From Nocardiopsis_C rhodophaea (lineage in GTDB: Bacteria > Actinomycetota > Actinomycetes > Streptosporangiales > Streptosporangiaceae), in NCBI RefSeq assembly GCF_039530945.1, contig NZ_BAAAPC010000002.1:335285-399284 (forward strand): DNA of 64,000 nucleotides. The letters are read 5' to 3'. A program made the translations under genes and the position numbers. This document shows positions 10,084-18,687 of the stretch, one piece after another. Position 1 is the stretch's first letter; every line of letters starts with the position of its first letter. The notes under the pieces are model-generated. The model was given only the letters and a program-made list of their open reading frames with translations, was not told the DNA's origin and did no database searches.

Positions 10084-11619
10084 CTACCCGCCGCCCAGCA
10101 GCTGTTTCGGCTCCGGCCCGGCCTCCCACGTGCGCTCGGCCTGGTCGATGAGCGCGCGCCCGGTCGTGACCTCGGATCCGACCAGGGCACCGAGCGTCAC
10201 GAGGGTGGCGTCGCGGCCGGTCGCGCCTGCGGGGGCCAGACGCCGCGCGTTCTCGTTCAGGTAGGTCCGCAGCGCCACACCGTCCTGGTGGTCGCCCAGA
10301 ATCTCCTGCAGCTCGGTGGCCCATGCGCGGATGCGCCGCGCCGGTGTGCCCAACACGGGCTGAGCCAGGGTGGCCGCGTAGCGGGTGCGTTTGGCGGCCT
10401 TGCGAACGTCATGCCAGGCGGTGACGCGCGACTCGGCGTCGGGGGCGGTGATGGCGCGCTCGTGGGCCGCGTCCATGCGGCGGCAGGCGCGCTTGACGTC
10501 GGACCGCAGGATGGCGGGTGCCTCCCGAAGCGCCTTCTCGGTCAGCGGCGGGTCGCCGCGCAGCCGGTCGAGCTCGTCGAGCAGGGAGAAGTACCGCGTG
10601 CGTGACAGCTCGCGGACGATGCGCGAGTGCGCGCTGCGCCGCTGGTCGTCGAGCACACTGAGCCAAGCGTCGGTAATCGCCTGGCCAGCGGCCCGCTCCG
10701 GCAGCTCGGCGAGCCGAGTCGCGCACCGCGCGCGCAGCACCTCCAGGTCGCGTGCGGTGCCGAGCACACCGGCCAGCCATCGCAGCTCGTCGGCGATCGG
10801 CCGGGTCGCCTCCCGGTCGATGATCGACGGGAACACCTGGAGCACCGTGCGGATGCGGCGCGTGGCCACCCGCATCTGGTGGATGGCGTCCTCCTCGTCC
10901 AGCCGAACCCGAGGGTCGTAGTCGAGCAGCCGCTCCACCTGGTCCCACAGGTAGCGGAGTACGACATCGCCCGCGCTGCCGCCGTCGGGGCGGGGGATGG
11001 GTGGCGGCACGCGATCACCCAGCACGAACAGGAGTTTGGACCCGCTTTCCGAGGGTGCCGCCCCGGCGCTCACGAGCCGCTCCCCTATGTGCCGCTGCAA
11101 CCTCCTGGTCCCGGAGGAGGCCAGTTCGATCTCGACCTCCCGCCACGAGCAGCAGCGCGTCGCCGACTCGTCCTCAGCACCCACGAGGACTTCTCCGCTG
11201 ACTGCGTCGTCGGCGAGCAAGACGAGCGGCTCGTCGGGCTTGTTTAGCAGCGCGTACTCGGTCCTGTCGGTGCTGATCCGAGCGGCTGGAATCAGCGGGG
11301 CGCCCCGGGATGCCGAAGCCACGAGGCGGGCCAGCCGTGCCGGGACCCGCCGACCGTGTTTTCCCAAGGGCGCGTGGAACTCCCTCTTCGCGTCCGGCCC
11401 CCAGGGGATCTTGAGGTGCCAACCTGCGTCCGGCCCTCCCGTGCGGCGGCGCAGCGTGATGCGGCGTGCGGCCAGGCGCATCTCCTCGGTGTCGAAGTAG
11501 GTCGCGACCAGTCGGTGCTTGGCCGAATCGATGCCGCCGGGTGCCAGGTCGGTGAGGTCCGGAAGCTCGAAGTCCGTGCTGACCTCGTACTTCGTCTCGA
11601 TTTCGATGTGTTCCTGCAC
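10084..11619 (-). CDS. CYTH and CHAD domain protein
   Basis: The 511-residue protein begins with a CYTH domain (about 1-195): the ExExK signature appears as EIETKYEV, followed by YFDTEEMRLAARRITLRRR and HLKIPWG, giving the charged tunnel that binds triphosphates and divalent metal. The second half (about 225-500) is a CHAD domain with conserved histidine helices: EDAIHQMRVATRRIRTVLQVF, LGTARDLEVLRAR, WHDVRKAAKRTRYAA and LGDHQDGV. CHAD domains bind polyphosphate, and CYTH-CHAD fusions are often found with polyphosphate metabolism. The start is GTG at 11619, with GGAGGT eight bases upstream; more upstream extensions of the frame overlap unrelated sequence. The helD gene lies upstream on the same strand, 226 bases away, so a separate promoter is likely. 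Confidence 0.88.
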   Translation of the reverse strand: MQEHIEIETKYEVSTDFELPDLTDLAPGGIDSAKHRLVATYFDTEEMRLAARRITLRRRTGGPDAGWHLKIPWGPDAKREFHAPLGKHGRRVPARLARLVASASRGAPLIPAARISTDRTEYALLNKPDEPLVLLADDAVSGEVLVGAEDESATRCCSWREVEIELASSGTRRLQRHIGERLVSAGAAPSESGSKLLFVLGDRVPPPIPRPDGGSAGDVVLRYLWDQVERLLDYDPRVRLDEEDAIHQMRVATRRIRTVLQVFPSIIDREATRPIADELRWLAGVLGTARDLEVLRARCATRLAELPERAAGQAITDAWLSVLDDQRRSAHSRIVRELSRTRYFSLLDELDRLRGDPPLTEKALREAPAILRSDVKRACRRMDAAHERAITAPDAESRVTAWHDVRKAAKRTRYAATLAQPVLGTPARRIRAWATELQEILGDHQDGVALRTYLNENARRLAPAGATGRDATLVTLGALVGSEVTTGRALIDQAERTWEAGPEPKQLLGGG

Positions 11620-11845
11620 CGAGTGTCCACCTCCGGCGCCTGTGTGCCCGAGGGGTGCGGTAGGGCCTACGAAACGCAAGGGACGAGATATGGATCGTCT
11701 ATAACAGCGAATTACCCACCCCCTGTGCGTCTCAGTCAGGACGGCGGACATGGTTGGGCGCGTCCGCCCGCCGGTGGGGAGGAGACCGGCACGTCGGGCC
11801 GGTCCCCGTGAGCACGGCGGGCGGATCGCGGCGCCGGAGCGCCCT

Positions 11846-13936
11846 CTACCGCAGGGGTTCCGGTAGCGGATCGGCATGCACGACGTGCAGGGCGCTGACC
11901 GCACGGGTGAGGACGACATAGAGGCGGTGCAGGCCGCGCGGCTCGGCGGCGACGATGCGGGACGGTTCGGCGGTGACGACGGCGTCGAACTCAAGGCCCT
12001 TGGCCAGGGAGGCCGGGACGCACACCAGCCGATTGGCTTCCAGCGCGTCGTCGGTCTCGCCGAGGACATCGGAGTCGAGCCCGGCCGCGGTCAGCATCCG
12101 GTGCAGGTCGGTGATGTCGGCGTCGGCGGCGATCAGCCCGACCGACCCCTCGCCCTTGAGCGCGGCGCGGCAGGCATCGACGACGGTGGCGCCATAGGAC
12201 GCTGCCGTGGCAGGTGACACGCGCAGCGACCCGGGGGAGCGGCGGACCGCGACGGGGGCACCGAGGCCGGGGGCGATGGCCGGGAGCAGGCGCGCCGCGA
12301 AGTCGATGATCTGGGCGGGGACGCGGTATCCCCGGTCGAGCACGGCCAGCCGCGCGTCCGGCTTGCCGAGATGGTGCAGGAGTGTGGGCCAGTCGCCCGT
12401 GGCCGAGGGGCTGGTGCCCTGGGCGATGTCGCCGAGCACGGTCGCCGACCCGCTGGCGGCGCGGCGGCCGAGCGCGCGGCACTGCATGGGGCTGAGGTCC
12501 TGGGCCTCGTCCACAACGAGGTGGCCGATGGTCTCGGGTCGCTCGATGAGCGCCGCCGCCTCGTCGATCAGCGCGAGGTCTGCTTCGGACCACTTCGCCG
12601 ACTTCGGCCCGCGCGGGCGGCCGGGAAGCATCACGGCGGCCTGCTCCTCGGGCGAGAGGATGCCGTCGGCGGCTCGGGCCAGCCGGTCGGCGTCGGTGAG
12701 CAGGCCGAGGACGAGCTTGACCGGGTCGGCTTTGGGCCACACGGCGGTGACCGCCGCCTTCACCGCAGGGGTGCGCCGAACCTGGTCGTGGGTGCGGTCG
12801 TCGCACGCCTCACCGGCCGCCTCCATCTGCGACAGGATCGTGTGCGCGATGCGGTGCGCCAGAAGGTCCCGGCCGGAGCCGTAGCTGACGCCGCGTTCGC
12901 GCAGCTCGTCGAGGAGCGCGGCCAGCTCGTCGGGGTAGAGGCGCCAGCGGCGCGATCCGCGCTGGACCACCAGGGTCGCGTCGGGCTCGCGCAGGCGCGA
13001 CCACAGGTCGCGCCGGATCACCTCGGCCATGCGGGCGTCGCCCTTGACCCGGGCCGTGTCCGCTTCGTCGGTGCGGCGCACGGGCACCGTCTCCAGCAGC
13101 TCGCGCACGGTGGTCTGCGTGACATCGACCTCGCCCAGCGCGGGCAGAACGTTGCGGATGTAGGAGAGGAAGGAGCGGTTCGGCCCGACGATGGCGACGC
13201 CCGACCGGCTCAGCCGCTTGCGCTCGGTGTAAAGGAGATAGGCGATGCGGTGCAGACCGACGGCGGTCTTGCCGGTGCCGGGCGCGCCCTGGACGCACAG
13301 GGTGGTGTCGAGCTCGGCGCGCACCAGGTCGTCCTGCTCGGGCTGGATGGTGGCGACGATGTCGCGCATGGGGCCGGTACGCGGGCGCTCGATCTCCGCG
13401 GTGAGCAGCTCCCCGCCGAGCTGGGAGAACTCGGGGAAGCCATCGGTCAGCGACTCGTCCTCGAACGCGGTGAGCTGCGCGTTGCCGTCGAACCCGTAGC
13501 GTCGCCGGCTTCGGAGGTTCATCGGGTTCTGCGGGGTGGCGCGGTAGAACGCGACGGAGATCGGCGCCCGCCAGTCGAGCACCATGGCCCGGCCGTGCTC
13601 GTCGTGGACGTGTCGGCGCCCGATGTGCAGCCGATCGACACCGTCCGAGGCTGGTGCCTCCACACCCTCCTGACCGTCCTCGAACACGGTGCCGGGCTCG
13701 AAGTCGAGGCGGCCGAAGAACAGGGGGGTGTCGGGGATGTCCTCCAACGCCTCCGCGCGCAGTGCGCGGGCCTGTTGGAGCACCTGGGTGGAGACCCAGT
13801 CACCGAAGACGGTGGGGGTCTCGGTGGCGAGAACGTCGTCCCGCATCCGGCGCAGCGCGGCACGGGAGGCGGCGAGGTGTTCGCGTTCGGCCTGTATCTC
13901 GGGATCGACGGCAGGGGATGGCTCGGGGACGCTCAT
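11846..13936 (-). CDS. helD: HelD-family RNA polymerase-remodelling ATPase (UvrD-like)
   Basis: The 696-residue protein matches actinobacterial HelD/HelR proteins. It opens with a charged, probably coiled-coil arm (QAEREHLAASRAALRRMRDDVL), then FFGRLDF, IGRRHVHDEHGRAMVLDWRAPISVAFYRATP, Walker A GAPGTGKTAVGLHRIAYLLYTE (about residue 222), Walker B LVVDEAQDLSPMQ and the late motifs LAKGLEFDAVV and LYVVLTRAV. Proteins of this type bind RNA polymerase and release stalled or drug-bound enzyme; HelR forms give rifampicin tolerance in some Streptomyces. Length is close to mycobacterial and Streptomyces HelD. I saw no clear rifamycin-associated palindrome in the 150 bases upstream, so membership in a drug-induced regulon is open. 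Confidence 0.88.
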   Translation of the reverse strand: MSVPEPSPAVDPEIQAEREHLAASRAALRRMRDDVLATETPTVFGDWVSTQVLQQARALRAEALEDIPDTPLFFGRLDFEPGTVFEDGQEGVEAPASDGVDRLHIGRRHVHDEHGRAMVLDWRAPISVAFYRATPQNPMNLRSRRRYGFDGNAQLTAFEDESLTDGFPEFSQLGGELLTAEIERPRTGPMRDIVATIQPEQDDLVRAELDTTLCVQGAPGTGKTAVGLHRIAYLLYTERKRLSRSGVAIVGPNRSFLSYIRNVLPALGEVDVTQTTVRELLETVPVRRTDEADTARVKGDARMAEVIRRDLWSRLREPDATLVVQRGSRRWRLYPDELAALLDELRERGVSYGSGRDLLAHRIAHTILSQMEAAGEACDDRTHDQVRRTPAVKAAVTAVWPKADPVKLVLGLLTDADRLARAADGILSPEEQAAVMLPGRPRGPKSAKWSEADLALIDEAAALIERPETIGHLVVDEAQDLSPMQCRALGRRAASGSATVLGDIAQGTSPSATGDWPTLLHHLGKPDARLAVLDRGYRVPAQIIDFAARLLPAIAPGLGAPVAVRRSPGSLRVSPATAASYGATVVDACRAALKGEGSVGLIAADADITDLHRMLTAAGLDSDVLGETDDALEANRLVCVPASLAKGLEFDAVVTAEPSRIVAAEPRGLHRLYVVLTRAVSALHVVHADPLPEPLR

Positions 13937-14572
13937 GGAGGGCAGACCTCGGGGCTCGAAGCGGACGGGACATACGGCGGCAATTGGGGTGCGTGGGTCC
14001 CGCCCCGGGGCCGATGCCAGCCGGTTCGTTCCGATCCTCAGCGCATAGCAGTGGACGCCGCCGACACAGAAGAACCGGATTCTAGTTCACGGCCCCGGCC
14101 AACGCCACACGATTTTCTCGTGCGCGGTAGGGGGCTCGGCGCCGGTTGGGTAGAACGAGCCGTTCCTAGAAAACCCTGTGCTCGCCTTACCAATGCCATG
14201 CCGTTGTGGCACGGCCACGACGAAGATCACCATTGCGGACGATGACGCGGTGGGCGATGAGCGGCCGGGTCCTGGATGTCCTTGCGAAGGATCGCTTCCA
14301 TGGTGAGCTGGCGGCCGCCCGTGCCGCGTATGTAGCACGCCAGCGTGGATGGTCGGTGATCGCAACGGAAACCCGTACGCCCATGTTCACTATGGCCGAC
14401 GCTGCCATTGAGATTCCGCCTTGAGGCCGCCGCCTGCTCGGGCGCGCGACGAGCTGATTCCCGCTACCCCCGCCTCACGTACTACAGTGCGTCGTAGTCG
14501 TGTTGGCAAGTGCCGACCCGACCTGTGGGAACGGGACGGGCGCGCGGGGACCGGGAGGAGGCGGATGCAGCT
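13937..14572. other. Long intergenic region with a possible decayed reading frame
   Basis: No sound gene is visible in these 636 bases. On the minus strand a short open frame from 14408 to 14187 starts with MAASAIVNMGVRVSVAITDHP, an opening I recall from small phage-associated or glycosyltransferase-like actinobacterial proteins, but the rest does not continue that pattern. It may be the remnant of such a gene. Segments near 14100-14230 are locally AT-rich. Confidence 0.3.
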
Positions 14573-14938
14573 GTGATCGGTGGGCTGACCGCCACCATTG
14601 AGATCGCTTCACTGGCCATCGCCGTGTGGACCCTGATCTCCACCTTCCGGAACCGGTCGATGGACACCTGGCACCTCATCGGCATGGGCCTGCTGTGGCT
14701 GCTCCTCCTCGGCCAGGCCGTGGTCTCCGTGGTCCTGATGGTGGGTGGCGAGCGCCCCGCCGAGATGGCCACCTTCGTCGCCTACCTGGCCACGGTCGTG
14801 CTCATTCCCCCGGCGTGCGCGCTGTGGGGGCTCATGGAGCGTACGCGCTGGGGACCGGCGGTCATCGCGTTCGCGTGCCTGATCCTGCCGGTCATGATGG
14901 TCCGCCTCGAACAGATCTGGGACCCCTCTCTTGTCTGA
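14573..14938 (+). CDS. Small integral membrane protein, function unknown
   Basis: The 121-residue product has four predicted membrane segments (TATIEIASLAIAVWTLISTF, HLIGMGLLWLLLLGQAVVSV, ATFVAYLATVVLIPPACALW, AVIAFACLILPVMMV). I recognise no catalytic motif. The GTG at 14573 is chosen because GGAGGAGG lies 13 bases upstream and earlier starts add an unlikely Arg-rich leader. The next gene begins inside this gene's last codons, so the two are coupled and probably work together at the membrane. Confidence 0.7.
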   Translation: MIGGLTATIEIASLAIAVWTLISTFRNRSMDTWHLIGMGLLWLLLLGQAVVSVVLMVGGERPAEMATFVAYLATVVLIPPACALWGLMERTRWGPAVIAFACLILPVMMVRLEQIWDPSLV

Positions 14939-15353
14939 CATCGCCGTGAGCCGGTCCGGTCCGGGGCGGGTGCTGGTCGCGGTCTACGCCGTCTTCGCGC
15001 TGGCCGCCACCGCCCGCGCCGCCGTGCAGATCCTCACCCGGTTCGAGGAGGCGCCGCTGGCCTACCTCCTCTCCGCGCTGGCCGGGGTCATCTACATCGT
15101 CGCCACGGTCGGCATCGCCCGCAGCGACCGGACGTCGCACCGCATCGCGGTCGCGTCCTGCAGCATCGAGCTGCTGGGGGTGGTGACCGTCGGCGCGTTC
15201 AGCGTCCTCGACCCCGCCGCCTTCCCCGACGACACCGTCTGGTCGAACTTCGGCAGCGGCTACCTCTTCATCCCCCTGGTGCTTCCCGTGCTCGGACTGC
15301 TGTGGCTGCGGCACGTCCGCGGACGCGAACGGTCAAGCGCCTCCACCTCGTAA
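14931..15353 (+). CDS. Second small integral membrane protein of the pair, function unknown
   Basis: About 140 residues with four hydrophobic segments: VLVAVYAVFALAATARAAV, LAYLLSALAGVIYIVATVGI, IELLGVVTVGAFSVL and YLFIPLVLPVLGLLWL. The TTG at 14931 overlaps the end of the preceding gene by 8 bases; a GTG at 14946 is the alternative start. Tight overlap with another four-helix protein suggests a hetero-oligomeric membrane complex, but I recognise no family with known activity. Confidence 0.7.
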   Translation: MSDIAVSRSGPGRVLVAVYAVFALAATARAAVQILTRFEEAPLAYLLSALAGVIYIVATVGIARSDRTSHRIAVASCSIELLGVVTVGAFSVLDPAAFPDDTVWSNFGSGYLFIPLVLPVLGLLWLRHVRGRERSSASTS

Positions 15354-15425
15354 CCCGCCCCCCGATTCACGGCACCGCCGATCCGCTACCGCGACCGCGT
15401 CACGGGCGGGTATATCTTGTGCGCC

Positions 15426-16304
15426 ATGGCACACCAGCAGCACGATCCGGCACACCTGCCCGTCGTCGTCACGGCCTCGTGGCTGGCGCGCAACATCGAT
15501 GCCGTCCGGGTCGCCGACGTCCGCTTCTACCTCGACGGCCGCTCCGGCCGCGACGCCTACCTCGGCGGTCATCTGCCCGGCGCGGTGTTCGCCGATGTGG
15601 ATACCGATCTCGCCGCACCGCCCACCACCGGCGGCGGACGCCACCCGCTGCCCACGCCCGGGGACTTCGCCGCTGCCCTGGGCCGCCTCGGGATCGGTGA
15701 TGACACCCCCGTGGTGGCCTATGACGACGCCGGGGGATCGATGGCCGCACGCCTGGTCTGGATGCTGCGTGTCCTCGGCGGCTCCGCCGCGCTCCTCGAC
15801 GGCGGCATCCAGGCGTGGACCGGTGCCCTGGAGACCGGCGCCGTCACCCCCGAGCCCCGACCGCGGACGCCGCGCCCCTGGCCCGCCGACCGCGTCGTCG
15901 ACACCGCGACCGTGCGGTCCGCGACCGCCGACCCGTCCCAGCTGCTCCTCGACGCCCGCGTGCACGGCCGCTACACCGGAGCCGAACCGGCCCCCGTCGA
16001 CGCGCGCGCCGGCCACATTCCCGGAGCGCGCAGCGCCGCCTGGCCGGACAACCTCGCCGAGGACGGACACTTCGCCGCGCCCGAACGTCTCCGCGAGCGG
16101 TTCGCCGCTCTCGGAGCCGACACCGCCACCACCGTCACCGCCTACTGCGGATCCGGTGTGACCGCCTGCCACGACCTGCTGGCCCTGGAGCACGCCGGGT
16201 TCACCGGCGCGCGCCTGTACCCGGGCGCGTGGAGTGCCTGGGCCGCCGACGGCGAGCTTCCGGTCGAGACCGGGGACGGTGCACCGGGAACCAGCGCCGG
16301 TTGA
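15426..16304 (+). CDS. sseA: Sulfurtransferase with two rhodanese domains
   Basis: The 292-residue protein has tandem rhodanese domains: an inactive N-terminal one (VADVRFYLDGRSGRDAYLGGHLPGAVF) and a C-terminal catalytic one. The active loop reads CGSGVTA near residue 239, the form seen in 3-mercaptopyruvate sulfurtransferases; thiosulfate rhodaneses usually have CRxGxT. It would move sulfur from 3-mercaptopyruvate to cyanide or thiol acceptors in the cytoplasm. The ATG at 15426 lacks a ribosome site. A -10-like TATATC lies at 15411-15416, so a leaderless transcript starting at or near the ATG is plausible. An in-frame GTG at 15417 would add three residues. Confidence 0.85.
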   Translation: MAHQQHDPAHLPVVVTASWLARNIDAVRVADVRFYLDGRSGRDAYLGGHLPGAVFADVDTDLAAPPTTGGGRHPLPTPGDFAAALGRLGIGDDTPVVAYDDAGGSMAARLVWMLRVLGGSAALLDGGIQAWTGALETGAVTPEPRPRTPRPWPADRVVDTATVRSATADPSQLLLDARVHGRYTGAEPAPVDARAGHIPGARSAAWPDNLAEDGHFAAPERLRERFAALGADTATTVTAYCGSGVTACHDLLALEHAGFTGARLYPGAWSAWAADGELPVETGDGAPGTSAG

Positions 16305-16496
16305 ACGTGATCTGACCCGGGGCCGGGATCTGCCCCGGACCGGGCAGCGCGACGCATGGCGTCCCCGCGCGGTTCCCCCGCTTCCTGTCCGGGGTCGGCC
16401 AGGTCAGGGGTGTGCGGGCAGCCGGATTGTGATCTCTGGTCTGTACGCTCTACTCGCCGACGGGCCGGACGAATGTAGGGAAGTGGGGCGTCAACG

Positions 16497-17105
16497 GTGA
16501 TATTTCTGCTACTTCTGATCATCGCGGGGCTGATCGCCCTGGTGATCTACCTGTGGCGACCGCGGCGCCCTTCGTCTCCTGGCACGAGCTCCCCAACCTC
16601 CTCTCACCAGGCGGCCGCGCCCCGCGACCCGTTCGCCGACGTCACCGACACCCAGGGCGACCCGCGCACCCTCAAGGCGGGCGACATGGTGGACTTCGGC
16701 GGCGACCGCACCTGGATCCGCGGCTCGCTGCGGCTGTCCGAAGGCGGCTTCACCTGGAGCGAGCACTTCTTGGAAGTCCAGGAGGGCAAGCGCTGGCTGA
16801 CGGTGCAGGAGGACCCCGACCTCGAACTTGCCCTGTGGACCGGGCGTCCCGAACTCGACCTCATCCCCAACGCGAAGACGATCGAGGTCGACGGCATCAG
16901 CTACCGGCTGTCCGAGCGCGGTTCGGCGTCCTACCGCTCCGAGGGCACCACCGGACTGTCGTCGCACGGCGCCATGGACTACGCCGACTATGAGGGTCCC
17001 AACGGTCATCTCCTCGCCTTTGAGCGTTTTGACCACGGGCACTGGGAGGTCAGCACCGGTGTCACGGTGACACCCGGGAGTTTCACCATCTACCCGGGCG
17101 GGTGA
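16497..17105 (+). CDS. DUF4178 domain protein, membrane anchored
   Basis: The 202-residue protein opens with one membrane helix (IFLLLLIIAGLIALVIYLW), then a Pro/Ser linker and a DUF4178 domain from about residue 60 (LKAGDMVDFGGDRTWIRGSLRLSEGGFTWSEHFLE, IPNAKTIEVDGISYRLSERGSA, ERFDHGHWEVSTG). It is the first gene of the polyamine-associated cluster, and its stop overlaps the next start by 4 bases (GTGA). DUF4178 has no established biochemical function; it often appears next to spermidine-synthase-like genes. Confidence 0.85.
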   Translation: MIFLLLLIIAGLIALVIYLWRPRRPSSPGTSSPTSSHQAAAPRDPFADVTDTQGDPRTLKAGDMVDFGGDRTWIRGSLRLSEGGFTWSEHFLEVQEGKRWLTVQEDPDLELALWTGRPELDLIPNAKTIEVDGISYRLSERGSASYRSEGTTGLSSHGAMDYADYEGPNGHLLAFERFDHGHWEVSTGVTVTPGSFTIYPGG

Positions 17106-17692
17106 GGGCGGCCGTGCACACACTCGTGAGCGCGCCGTTCGTCGACACCCGGGCCGCCGATCTCGCCTGGTCGCTGGAGCACCCGCTGGTCGAGGCACTG
17201 GCGGTCCGCACTGTTCCCACCCCGTATGGATACGTCGAGCTCCGGGTGCTCGGCGCCTCGCACCAGGTGCGGGTCACCGCGTCGGGGGGCGACGCGGGAG
17301 CGGTCGATGAGGATGGCAGCGGTGAGCTGCTGGAGACCGTGGCGTGCCTACCCGACCATGCGGGCGCGCTGCCGGAGCGCACCACCGCCGCCGGGCCGGG
17401 TGCGGCGCACTACACCTTCGACTCCGTGGTCGAGTCCTTCGCGGGCGCGGAACGAGAGTTCGCGGCCCGGGTCACGCGGCTGCGCGACGCGGCCGCGTCG
17501 CGTCAGGACGCGCTGATCGGTACGTTCCCCGGCAGCCCCCTCGCTGTCACCGCGCTGGCCCTGCTCGCCCCCGGCGGTCCCGGTGAGGCGGCCCTGACCT
17601 GGCGTACCTGGCACGCCTACCCCCAAAGCGCCGAGCTGGTGACGACCACGACGTCGGTGGTCTTCGCCTCGGCCGACTTCCCCCGGACCTAG
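17102..17692 (+). CDS. DUF2617 family protein
   Basis: The 196-residue soluble protein resembles the DUF2617 family of actinobacteria, whose members start with a short motif like VSAPFVDTRAADLAWSL and end with LTWRTWHAYPQSAELVTTTTSVV. There is no signal peptide or membrane helix. The GTG start overlaps the DUF4178 stop. Its constant place between DUF4178 and the SpeE-like gene suggests a role in the same envelope or polyamine process, but no activity is known. Confidence 0.8.
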   Translation: MRAAVHTLVSAPFVDTRAADLAWSLEHPLVEALAVRTVPTPYGYVELRVLGASHQVRVTASGGDAGAVDEDGSGELLETVACLPDHAGALPERTTAAGPGAAHYTFDSVVESFAGAEREFAARVTRLRDAAASRQDALIGTFPGSPLAVTALALLAPGGPGEAALTWRTWHAYPQSAELVTTTTSVVFASADFPRT

Positions 17693-17701
17693 GACGAAGC
17701 G

Positions 17702-17956
17702 ATGGATGAGCACCTGGACGAAGATCAGCGCAAGATCATCACGATCGTGGTGGTCATCGCCATCATTGTGCTGTTCGTACTGGTGGTGGCCAGCTGTGAC
17801 GACGATGACGACTACGACGGCTACTACGGCGACAGCGGAAGCAGCAGCAGTAGCGGTGGCGGCGGATTCTGGTTCTTCGGCGGCAGCAGCGGCGGCGGCA
17901 GCAAGTACGGCTCCGGCAGCGACTACCGGGGCGGTGGCCCCGGCTGGGGCAAGTAG
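17702..17956 (+). CDS. Small Gly/Ser-rich single-pass membrane protein
   Basis: The 84-residue protein has an acidic N-terminus (MDEHLDEDQRK), a very hydrophobic helix (IITIVVVIAIIVLFVLVVA), then an Asp run DDDDDYD and a low-complexity tail of Ser, Gly and aromatic residues (SSSSSGGGGFWFFGGSSGGG). It starts 9 bases after the DUF2617 stop and so belongs to the same operon. In related clusters this slot is often held by a DUF4247 protein; this one is shorter and I cannot confirm it as such. Confidence 0.7.
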   Translation: MDEHLDEDQRKIITIVVVIAIIVLFVLVVASCDDDDDYDGYYGDSGSSSSSGGGGFWFFGGSSGGGSKYGSGSDYRGGGPGWGK

Positions 17957-18073
17957 TCTCCCCTGCGGCCGTGCACCGGCTGCACGCACCACACAGGTCA
18001 CCCGTGGCGTGGTCCCGGTTTCCCACGACGTAACCCTGCACGCAACCCCCAACAGGAAGAAGACAAAGTAACG

Positions 18074-18493
18074 ATGGACATCCTGTACAACGCGGGCGCG
18101 GCCCTCGCCTACGGTGTCGTCGGCATGCTGGTCATGGTCGTCGGCTACCTCATCGTGGATGTGCTGACGCCGGGTCGGCTGCACAAGCTGATCTGGGAGG
18201 ACGGCAACCGCAACGCCACGCTGATGGTGTCGGCCAACACGCTGGGCGTGGCGATCGTCGTGGTCTCGGCGATCTTCGCCAGCGAGTTCGGACTCGCCTC
18301 CGGCCTCATCACCACCGCCGTCTACGGCGGTGTCGGCCTCATCCTCATGGCCGCCGCGTTCCTCATCATCGACCTGCTCACGCCCGCCAAGATCGGCGAC
18401 ATCCTGAACCAGTCCGAGCTGCACCCGGCGACCTGGGTGAACGCGTCCGCTCACATTGCTGTCGCCCTCGTCGTCGCCGCGGCTATCTCCTGA
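18074..18493 (+). CDS. DUF350 membrane protein
   Basis: The 139-residue protein has four membrane segments arranged as two similar halves (AYGVVGMLVMVVGYLIVDVLTPG and YGGVGLILMAAAFLIIDLLTPAK), the internal repeat typical of DUF350. Members include E. coli YjfL, encoded beside a glutathionylspermidine-synthetase-like protein, so a link to polyamines recurs in distant bacteria. The ATG at 18074 follows AACAGGAAGAAG. It precedes the SpeE-like gene by 190 bases, with a strong hairpin in between. Confidence 0.85.
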   Translation: MDILYNAGAALAYGVVGMLVMVVGYLIVDVLTPGRLHKLIWEDGNRNATLMVSANTLGVAIVVVSAIFASEFGLASGLITTAVYGGVGLILMAAAFLIIDLLTPAKIGDILNQSELHPATWVNASAHIAVALVVAAAIS

Positions 18494-18583
18494 CGCGTCG
18501 CCCGGCCGCGCCCGTCGGCAGTCCGCTGACAGTCGGCATTCCGTCCGCGGTGTGCCCGCCCCCTTTTTCCACGCGACAGCCGT

Positions 18584-18628
18584 GCGCGCCTGACGCCCCG
18601 GACCCGCAGGGTCCGGGGCTGTGCGCGC
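18584..18628 (+). terminator. Strong hairpin between DUF350 and speE
   Basis: Perfect 10-bp arms CCCCGGACCC / GGGTCCGGGG with a GCA loop (18596-18618) are flanked by GCGCGC on both sides (18584-18589 and 18623-18628), which can extend the stem. No T-run follows, so it may attenuate or stabilise the mRNA rather than end it. It covers a possible GTG start at 18621 and argues against that start. Confidence 0.55.
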
Positions 18629-18657
18629 CCTTCCCCAGAAAGAGGAATCCAGCGTCG

Positions 18658-18687
18658 ATGACTCCCACCGATCGGACAGCGCCGTGA
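18658..18687 (+). CDS. Possible nine-codon leader ORF coupled to speE
   Basis: An ATG at 18658, preceded by AGAGGAAT, opens a nine-codon frame (MTPTDRTAP) whose TGA overlaps the GTG of the SpeE-like frame as GTGA (18684-18687). This is the only start region here with a ribosome site, and the main frame has none of its own. It may be a translational leader; chance is not excluded. Confidence 0.35.
   Translation: MTPTDRTAP

Noticed and set aside
11620..12069. Long N-terminal extension of the CYTH-CHAD frame
   Set aside because: The extension overlaps the helD gene's 3' end and has no domain; GTG 11619 has a good ribosome site and starts exactly at the CYTH ExExK motif.
12371..14245. Long open frames opposite helD, lysX, pckG and other genes
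   Set aside because: High GC leaves long stop-free frames on the opposite strand. These show His/Gln/Val-Gly-rich shadow composition and no domain, while the other strand carries the clear gene.
14187..14408. Minus-strand frame beginning MAASAIVNMGVRVSVAIT as a real gene
   Set aside because: Only the first 20 or so residues resemble a remembered phage-associated family. The rest does not, and there is no ribosome site; kept only as a note on a possible remnant.
18621..18683. GTG 18621 as the start of the SpeE-like protein
   Set aside because: The codon lies within the 3' side of a strong hairpin and has no ribosome site; the GTG at 18684 is coupled to a leader frame with one.
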